Source: JAHBVH01 sp034432375
GTDB lineage: Bacteria; Chloroflexota; Anaerolineae; Caldilineales; Caldilineaceae
Assembly (NCBI GenBank): GCA_034432375.1
Contig: DAOUCA010000170.1
Span: 91,103 to 155,102 of the forward strand
DNA: 64,000 nucleotides
Direction of reading: 5' to 3'
The notes under the pieces were generated by a model. The model was not told the DNA's origin. It did no database searches and worked only from the letters and a program-made list of their open reading frames with translations. Positions 58,177 through 64,000 of the stretch are shown here, piece after piece. The translations under genes and the position numbers were made by a program. Numbering within the stretch: the stretch's first letter is position 1; each line of letters starts with the position of its first letter.

Positions 58177-60006
58177 ATGATGAATGTACAACAACCCAGC
58201 GATGTGGCAGAGATTGCGCACATCCCCACGGGCTATGATGCCCAGCTTTACCGCATCCGCCACTCAACGGCCCACATTCTGGCCCAGGCCATGTTGGAAC
58301 AATTCCCCGGTGCTAAGATTGCGATTGGTCCACCGATCGAAGATGGCTTCTACTACGACTTCGATCTGCCCCGTTCGCCCACCGAAGCGGATCTGGCCAC
58401 ACTAGCCGAGCGGATGCGCGCCATCATGCGGGAGGATCACCCCTTCTTGGTGCGTGCAGTGGCACCGGCAGAAGCGCGTGCGCTCTTTGCCGATCAACCG
58501 TATAAGCTGGAGCTGATCGACGGCTTGATCCAGCATGAGGTGGATGAGAATGGCGAGCCGGTCGACGATGGTGAGCCACCGGTGCTCACGGTCTATCAGC
58601 AAGATCACTTCGTCGATCTCTGCCGGGGACCGCATGTGGCGGCAACGGACGAACTTGATCCAGCAGCCTTCAAGCTGATGAATGTGGCCGGTGCCTATTG
58701 GCGAGGCGACGAAACCAAGCCAATGCTCACACGCATCTATGGCACGGCCTGGCGCAACGAGGCGGAGCTTGAGCAGTACCTGTGGCGGCTGGCCGAGGCG
58801 GAACGGCGTGACCACCGCCGGTTGGGCAAGCAGTTGGAGCTTTTCCACTTCGATGCAACCGCGCCCGGAATGCCCTATTGGTTGCCCAAGGGCTTAAAGG
58901 TGCTCAACACGTTGATGGCGTTCTGGCGCGAGGTGCATGAAGCGCATGATTATCAGGAGACGGCGTCACCACTCTTAAACGAGCGCAAGCTTTATGAGAT
59001 CTCTGGCCATTGGGAGCATTACAAAGATAGCATGTTTATCATGGCGGTCGATGAGCACACAACGTATGGGCTGAAGCCGATGAACTGCCCGAATGCGATG
59101 GTGATCTACAACTTGCGGGTGCGTAGCTATCGCGAGTTGCCACTGCGCCTCTCGGACTGTGACATGCTCCACCGCAACGAGCTGTCGGGAGCATTGCATG
59201 GACTGCTGCGTGTGCAGAAGTTTCAACAGGATGACGCACATATTTTTATCACCGAAGCACAGATCGAAGAAGAGTATGCGCGGATCTTTGCCCTGGCCGA
59301 TCTCTTCTATCACATCTTTGGCCTCACCTACCGCTTGCGGCTGGGCACGCGGCCCGAGAGCTACGTCGGCGATTTGCCAACCTGGGAGCGCGCCGAAGCG
59401 GCGCTGCGCCGGATTCTCAACCAGCACGCCGGCCCTGACAATTATCTGGTTAAAGAAGGGGATGGTGCCTTCTACGGCCCCAAAGTTGATATTCTCATGG
59501 AAGACGCGCTAGGGCGCGAGTGGCAGATGGGGACGATTCAGCTTGACTTTCAACTGCCACGCCGCTTTGATTGCACCTATGTGGACAGGGATGGCAGCGC
59601 AAAGACGCCGGTCGTGATCCACCGCGTGATCTATGGGTCGATGGAGCGCTTCATTGGTATTCTCATTGAGCACACGGCGGGAGCATTGCCAGTCTGGCTG
59701 GCACCGGTACAGGTGCGGATTATTCCGATCACCAATCAGCAATTGCCCTATGCACAGACGGTTATGGCACAGTTGCTCAAGGCCGGCTTGCGGGTGGAAC
59801 TCGATGAAACGGCGAAACGGATGAATGCCAAGATCCGCGAGGCGCAGGTGCAAAAGGTACCCTATATGTTGGTTATCGGGAAACGTGAGATGGCCGCGGG
59901 CGAAGTGGCGGTACGTCTGCGGACGGAAGAGGAGTTGGGGGCGATGACGGTCGACGCCTTTGTGGCATTGGCGCAGCAAGCGGTGACCGATAAGCGGCCG
60001 ATTTAG
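58177..60006 (+). CDS. thrS: Threonyl-tRNA synthetase lacking the TGS domain
   Basis: 609 residues. The protein opens almost directly with the editing domain: HSTAHILAQAM near residue 29 and CRGPHV near 151 carry the zinc-like His/Cys editing residues. The class II core follows, with motif 2 HRNELSGALHGLLRVQKFQQDDAH and motif 3 HRVIYGSMERFIGILIEH. The catalytic Zn ligands are Cys in NCPNAM and the two His. The anticodon domain is the last 110 residues. The N-terminal TGS domain of most bacterial enzymes is missing, and upstream is the leader, so it is truly absent. AAAGGAG precedes ATGATG; the second ATG (58180) has the better spacing. Confidence 0.96.
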   Translation: MMNVQQPSDVAEIAHIPTGYDAQLYRIRHSTAHILAQAMLEQFPGAKIAIGPPIEDGFYYDFDLPRSPTEADLATLAERMRAIMREDHPFLVRAVAPAEARALFADQPYKLELIDGLIQHEVDENGEPVDDGEPPVLTVYQQDHFVDLCRGPHVAATDELDPAAFKLMNVAGAYWRGDETKPMLTRIYGTAWRNEAELEQYLWRLAEAERRDHRRLGKQLELFHFDATAPGMPYWLPKGLKVLNTLMAFWREVHEAHDYQETASPLLNERKLYEISGHWEHYKDSMFIMAVDEHTTYGLKPMNCPNAMVIYNLRVRSYRELPLRLSDCDMLHRNELSGALHGLLRVQKFQQDDAHIFITEAQIEEEYARIFALADLFYHIFGLTYRLRLGTRPESYVGDLPTWERAEAALRRILNQHAGPDNYLVKEGDGAFYGPKVDILMEDALGREWQMGTIQLDFQLPRRFDCTYVDRDGSAKTPVVIHRVIYGSMERFIGILIEHTAGALPVWLAPVQVRIIPITNQQLPYAQTVMAQLLKAGLRVELDETAKRMNAKIREAQVQKVPYMLVIGKREMAAGEVAVRLRTEEELGAMTVDAFVALAQQAVTDKRPI

Positions 60007-60045
60007 GAGAGCCTGAAGATAACCAGAGAGTAGGAACGGAGCGAA

Positions 60046-60112
60046 TAAATAGCCACAGAAACCCAAAAGGCACAAAAAGATTTTGTGCCTTTTGGGTTTC
60101 TGTGGCTATTTA
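60046..60112. terminator. Very long perfect hairpin between thrS and purE
   Basis: 32-bp perfect stem (60046-60077 and 60081-60112) with a 3-nt loop, core GAAACCCAAAAGGCACAAAA. It lies between convergent genes and ends 2 bp from the purE stop. It can end transcription from both sides. The length is far above what is needed and suggests a repeat-derived palindrome. Confidence 0.75.
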
Positions 60113-60114
60113 AT

Positions 60115-60648
60115 TTACTGCTCGATCACCAACGCCTCGCTCATCACCTGGGCAGCGCGTTCGGCACGAAATTTAGCGAGAGCAGCACGCAATTCCGGCC
60201 GCGTCACCCCCAACATCGACACCGCCAATAAGCCCGCGTTAATCGCCCCGGCTTTGCCAATCGCCATTGTTGCAACCGGCACACCGGCGGGCATCTGCAC
60301 AATTGAAAGCAACGAATCCAAGCCATTAAGCGCCCGGCTCTGGATTGGCACCCCGATTACGGGCAACAACGTGTGGCCGGCAACCATGCCAGGCAGATGG
60401 GCCGCGCCGCCGGCCCCGGCGATGATCAATTCCAGCCCTCGTTCCACCGCGGTGTGGGCATACTCAACCATCCAATCTGGGGTGCGATGGGCCGAAACGA
60501 CGCGGCATTCATGGGGCACACCAAAATCGCGCAAGGTGATGGCGGCGTGTTGCATCGTCTCCCAATCGGATTTGCTGCCCATGATGACGCCGACAAGCGG
60601 GGTAGAGGAGTGGAGGAGTGGAGGAGTCTGATTTGGTTCGGTTAGCAT
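60115..60648 (-). CDS. purE: N5-carboxyaminoimidazole ribonucleotide mutase
   Basis: 177 residues. PurE converts N5-CAIR, the PurK product, to CAIR. VGVIMGSKSDWETMQHA is the substrate loop, VSAHRTPDWM carries the catalytic His, and IAGAGGAAHLPGMVAG is the second conserved loop; MPAGVPVATMAIG follows. It is the class I bacterial form, with the expected length. The first 20 residues include LLHSSTP, translated from an 8-bp TGGAGGAG repeat (60602-60625). A later start is not available before the conserved strand, so the ATG at 60648 is kept. It is separate from purK. Confidence 0.93.
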   Translation of the reverse strand: MLTEPNQTPPLLHSSTPLVGVIMGSKSDWETMQHAAITLRDFGVPHECRVVSAHRTPDWMVEYAHTAVERGLELIIAGAGGAAHLPGMVAGHTLLPVIGVPIQSRALNGLDSLLSIVQMPAGVPVATMAIGKAGAINAGLLAVSMLGVTRPELRAALAKFRAERAAQVMSEALVIEQ

Positions 60649-60784
60649 AGGTAACTGAAATTCTTTACAAAGTGAAGGTTTTTGTGGACACGGATTGTTG
60701 GAAGCACGAATTTGGACATATTTATCCGTGTTCCCAACAATCCGTGTCCACAAGAAGCATTTGGGTTTTAGTGACTATTTTGCG

Positions 60785-62074
60785 CTAGCGCTGATCAACC
60801 GGTACATAATCGCGCTCTTCCGCACCGAGATAGATCTGGCGCGGGCGGGCGATACGCTGCTCTTCATCCTCGACTAGCTCGTTCCATTGGGCCAACCAAC
60901 CGGGCGCACGACCAAGGGTAAAGAGCACCGTGAACATATCCGGCGGGAAACCCATCGCCTGATAAATAATGCCACTATAGAAGTCGACATTGGGGTAGAG
61001 ACTGCGCGAGAGGAAGAAATCATCCTTAAGGGCGATCTCTTCGAGGGCAATTGCCACATCCAGCAGCGGATTGCTGCCGGTCACCTTGAAAACATCGTCG
61101 GCCACGGTTTTGATGATCTTGGCGCGTGGGTCATAGCTCTTGTAGACGCGATGGCCAAAGCCCATGAGCCGGAATTCACGCTTCTTGATCCGCTCTACAT
61201 ACTTCGGCACCTGATCAGCCGACCCGATCTCTGTCAACATCTTGATCACCGATTCGTTGGCGCCGCCGTGACGGGGGCCAAAGAGCGCAGCAGTTGCCCC
61301 AGCCATAGCACTATAAGGGTCCGCATTAGAAGATCCAATCCCGCGCATCACCGAAGTTGAACAATTTTGCTCATGATCGGCATGGAGAATAAAGAGCACA
61401 TCGAGTGCCTTGGCGAGCACCGGGTTAACCTCATAATGGCTCTGATTCATGTAGTCGAGCATATAGAGAAAGTTGGCAGTATAGCTAAGATCGCTATTCG
61501 GGTAATTATAGGGGCGACCGATCCGGTGGCGATAGGCGAAGGCCGCAACCGTTGGTAGCTTGCCGAGGATGCGCAGGATCTGCTTGTCGCGCGTTGCCTT
61601 ATCTTCCACATTTTTGGCTTCTTTGTGTAGCGTCGACATAAACGCGATGCCGCTGATTAACATTCCCATCGGGTGGGCATCGTAACGGAACGATTGCATT
61701 AGCTTGGTCAGATTCTCATGGACAAAGGTGTGGTGACAAACTTTGTGCGCCCACGCTTCGCCCGTTTCCTTGTCCGGCAACTCGCCATAGATCAGCAGAT
61801 AGGCAACCTCTAGAAAGTTACTCTGCTCGGCCAGCTGCTCAATCGGATAGCCCCGGTAGCGTAGAATGCCCTTATCCCCATCGATATAGGTAATCGCACT
61901 CTTGCAGGCCGCAGTATTGCCGTAACCAGGATCATAGGTCATCATCCCAAAGTCATCAGGGTTGACTTTAATTTGGCGTAGGTCGATCGCATTGATCGTG
62001 TCATGTTCGATAGGGACCTCGTAACTCTTCCCCGTTCGATTGTCGGTAATCGTTAGCGTATTCGCACCGCTCAT
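60785..62074 (-). CDS. gltA: Citrate synthase
   Basis: 429 residues, the size of the hexameric, NADH-sensitive type I enzyme. It condenses oxaloacetate and acetyl-CoA. Catalytic residues lie in HADHEQNCSTSVMR (first His), FGHRVYKSYDPRAK (second His) and the Asp in NPLLDVAIALEE or NVDFYSG. The N-terminal beta domain (NTLTITDNRTGKSYEVPI) is present. ATG 62074 follows GAGGAGTATT. Upstream DNA is a heptad repeat, and a longer in-frame start at 62113 would translate part of it. It lies 145 bp after the hflX stop on the same strand. Confidence 0.96.
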   Translation of the reverse strand: MSGANTLTITDNRTGKSYEVPIEHDTINAIDLRQIKVNPDDFGMMTYDPGYGNTAACKSAITYIDGDKGILRYRGYPIEQLAEQSNFLEVAYLLIYGELPDKETGEAWAHKVCHHTFVHENLTKLMQSFRYDAHPMGMLISGIAFMSTLHKEAKNVEDKATRDKQILRILGKLPTVAAFAYRHRIGRPYNYPNSDLSYTANFLYMLDYMNQSHYEVNPVLAKALDVLFILHADHEQNCSTSVMRGIGSSNADPYSAMAGATAALFGPRHGGANESVIKMLTEIGSADQVPKYVERIKKREFRLMGFGHRVYKSYDPRAKIIKTVADDVFKVTGSNPLLDVAIALEEIALKDDFFLSRSLYPNVDFYSGIIYQAMGFPPDMFTVLFTLGRAPGWLAQWNELVEDEEQRIARPRQIYLGAEERDYVPVDQR

Positions 62075-62107
62075 AACGCAATACTCCTCAATAATTAGTT
62101 GGTTATT

Positions 62108-62163
62108 GGTCACTGGTCATTCGTCACTGGTCATTCGTCACTGGCCATTCGTCACTGGTCACG
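62108..62163. repeat. 7-bp tandem repeat array (GGTCATT/CGTCACT)
   Basis: Eight heptads alternate GGTCAYT and CGTCACT types, followed at about 62180-62199 by three GACTAGT heptads. The array sits between hflX and gltA. The 7-bp register is strict. Confidence 0.7.
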
Positions 62164-62218
62164 CTCTTGATTGCCAATGACTAGTGACTAGTGACTAGGA
62201 ACATGTGACCAGCTAAAT

Positions 62219-63634
62219 TTAAACCCAGTAATCGGCAAAGCGGCCGGCCAGTTCAACGGGCAACCGCCCGGTCAGACGGGTGCCTTCGGCAATATGCTCT
62301 TCCGTTTCGACAAAGCCATGTTGGTGAAAAAAGGAGACCAATTCGCCATGATTGTAGGGGATTAAAAGATCGACCGGTGCCATCTGTGCATAGAGCACAT
62401 CATCAATCATTGTGCGTAGCGCCGCCATCCCCTCCCCCGTCTGTGCACTGATGACCACCGCATGGGGGTAAGCAGCCAAGGCGTCGGCCAGCCGTTCCTG
62501 CTGCTCGGGCTCGTTCAGATCAACAAGATCGGCCTTGTTCAAAGCGGTAATCATTGTTTTGCCACCAGCGGAGAGCTCTTCAAGCACCTCTTCGACCGCA
62601 CCAACTTGCTCGTCCATATTGGGGTGGGAAAAATCGACCACATGCAGCAGCAGATTCGCCTCGTTTACCTCTTCCAGTGTGGCGCGGAAAGCCGCCACCA
62701 ACATTGTCGGCAGCTTCTGAATAAAGCCAACAGTATCGGTCAGCATAATCTGGTGGCCGCTGGGCAGTTCGGCACGGCGGGTGGTCGGGTCGAGCGTGGC
62801 AAAGAGTTGGTTGGCGGCCAGCACATTGGCCGTGCTCAGTGCATTGAGCAGCGTACTCTTACCGGCATTGGTATAGCCGACGAGCGCCACAACCGGTGTG
62901 CCGGATTGGCGGCGGTGACTGCGGTGCAGACCGCGCTGCATCCGGATCTCTTCCAGCTGATCTTTTAAAAAGGCGATGCGCCGGTTAATCTCGCGGCGGT
63001 CAACTTCCAACTGCGTTTCACCGGGGCCGCGCACCCCCACCCCACCGCTGCCGCCGCCAGCACGACCACCGGCCTGGCGCGCAAGGTGGGTCCACGCCCG
63101 GGTAAGGCGCGGCAGCCGATACTCGTACTGCGCCAATTCGACTTGGACACTGCCCTCGCGAGTGCGGGCATGGCTGGCAAAGATATCGAGGATCAGCGCG
63201 GTGCGGTCGATGACCTTAATCTCTTCGCCCAACACCTTCTCAATTTCGCGCTGTTGACGCGGCGAGAGTTCATCGTCAAAAATAACGACCGTTGCCCCAG
63301 CCTCGATCACGAGCGTGTTGAGTTCCTCCAACTTGCCACTCCCCATGAGCGTCGCCGGGTTGGGGGTTGCGAGCCGTTGCGAAAGGGTCCCCACAATCCG
63401 TAAGCCTGCGGTTTTGGCCAGCAAGGCCAACTCGGCCAACGAATCTTCAAGCGTTAACGGGCCGGGATCACCACTGAGTTCGATGCCCACCATAATGGTT
63501 GCTTCGCGCGGAGCAGTAGTGAGAACCATGCCATCAGCATCACGCTGGACGGAACGGCGGCTACGGGTGCTACTTTCTTCAGTTGGAGCCACAGGGGAAG
63601 TAAAGGTGGACTGAAAGGAATCGGAATTTGTCAT
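62219..63634 (-). CDS. hflX: HflX-family ribosome-associated GTPase
   Basis: 471 residues. The N-terminal HflX domain has GSGKLEELNTLV and FDDELSPRQQREIEKVLG, with the Gly-rich linker QAGGRAGGGSGGVGVRGPGE. The TRAFAC GTPase core has G1 GYTNAGKST, G3 DTVGF, G4 NKAD and a G5-like SAQTG. HflX splits stalled 70S ribosomes under heat or antibiotic stress. A 40-residue non-conserved leader precedes the domain. It starts on the minus strand with sequence up to 63870 free for its promoter. Confidence 0.95.
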   Translation of the reverse strand: MTNSDSFQSTFTSPVAPTEESSTRSRRSVQRDADGMVLTTAPREATIMVGIELSGDPGPLTLEDSLAELALLAKTAGLRIVGTLSQRLATPNPATLMGSGKLEELNTLVIEAGATVVIFDDELSPRQQREIEKVLGEEIKVIDRTALILDIFASHARTREGSVQVELAQYEYRLPRLTRAWTHLARQAGGRAGGGSGGVGVRGPGETQLEVDRREINRRIAFLKDQLEEIRMQRGLHRSHRRQSGTPVVALVGYTNAGKSTLLNALSTANVLAANQLFATLDPTTRRAELPSGHQIMLTDTVGFIQKLPTMLVAAFRATLEEVNEANLLLHVVDFSHPNMDEQVGAVEEVLEELSAGGKTMITALNKADLVDLNEPEQQERLADALAAYPHAVVISAQTGEGMAALRTMIDDVLYAQMAPVDLLIPYNHGELVSFFHQHGFVETEEHIAEGTRLTGRLPVELAGRFADYWV

Positions 63635-63870
63635 ATTTGGTTTGGATTCTACCTACCTTTGATGGTTTCTACGGATCGTCTCGGTTGTTTGATGGATCGG
63701 TTATCTCGCCTGATAGAGAAATAAATACGTATCCGGCAATTGTACACGATGATGACGAGTTTGTACACCAAAGCAAATTGTGGGTGGCGTTTTAGAGCGA
63801 GGAGCGGCCTGGGGGGGGGTCAGCGGAGTATTGCAGGGGCATCATCTTAGCCACAGAGGACACAGAGAGC

Positions 63871-64000
63871 ACAGAGAGTACAGAGAGTACAGAGAGTACA
63901 GAGAGTACAGAGAGTACAGAGAGTACAGAGAGTACAGAGAGTACAGAGAGTACAGAGAGTACAGAGAGTACAGAGAGTACAGAGAGTACAGAGAGTACAG
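63871..64000. repeat. 9-bp tandem repeat ACAGAGAGT, at least 14 copies, running off the window
   Basis: Perfect ACAGAGAGT units continue without interruption to the window end. Degenerate forerunners (CCACAGAGGACACAGAGAGC) at 63851-63870 suggest expansion from a common intergenic word of this genome. There are no spacers, so it is not a CRISPR. The true length cannot be known here. Confidence 0.9.

Noticed and set aside
63871..64000. CRISPR array
   Set aside because: The 9-bp units are contiguous, with no spacers, and no cas gene is near.

Overview
The window looks like a chromosomal segment of a Chloroflexota bacterium, probably near Caldilineales/Anaerolineae. The case rests on gene content and style: a secreted protein ending in the YLPVIQR-type tail common in that phylum, a large YfhO membrane protein, a paired NB-ARC ATPase and TPR protein, Uma2, and many short intergenic repeat families. 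The phylum call is inference; no rRNA is present.

Layout. 1-15.9 kb is host sequence: partial rtcB, an aminotransferase, a Gfo/Idh oxidoreductase, a small CBM48-like protein, an enolase-superfamily enzyme, guaB, the NB-ARC/TPR pair, a frameshifted secreted protein, a KDG-kinase-like sugar kinase, an ATP-grasp protein and fmt. At 15893-15969 lies tRNA-Pro(GGG). A perfect 73-bp copy of its 3' part recurs at 31327-31399 without the matching 5' acceptor strand. The 15.4 kb between them is an integrative element. It carries a tyrosine recombinase beside the tRNA, a second one near the far end, a RepA-like helicase, a CHC2/Toprim primase, a phage-type Dam methylase overlapping a small PDDEXK-like nuclease gene, several small DNA-binding proteins, many unrecognised small genes in overlapping operons, and a pentapeptide-repeat membrane protein. 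I see no capsid, terminase, portal or conjugation gene, so it resembles a phage satellite or an integrated plasmid. A 9-bp repeat (CACCACAAT or its complement) flanks and enters the primase gene and is a candidate iteron origin. A 24-bp motif occurs three times, before three transcription units, and looks like an element-wide operator.

31.4-64 kb is host again: a PdtaS/PdtaR-like two-component pair; a surface-polymer cluster (GT2, GT39, YfhO, lamin-tail protein); an ester hydrolase; an AEC transporter with an SDR and an enoyl-CoA hydratase; purF and purK, with purE about 9 kb away; a peptide ABC transporter operon with a cyanophycinase gene between its two permease genes; a T-box-controlled thrS; gltA; and hflX.

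The host DNA is rich in small non-coding elements: MITE-like inverted repeats (one with a clear 7-9-bp target duplication, one flanked by 25-bp direct repeats), palindromes inserted in frame in two membrane-protein genes, and 7-, 8- or 9-bp tandem repeats at several gene borders. Other points of interest are a purK with no ATG/GTG/TTG before its nucleotide-binding loop (likely CTG start) and a single-base frameshift in a secreted-protein gene.
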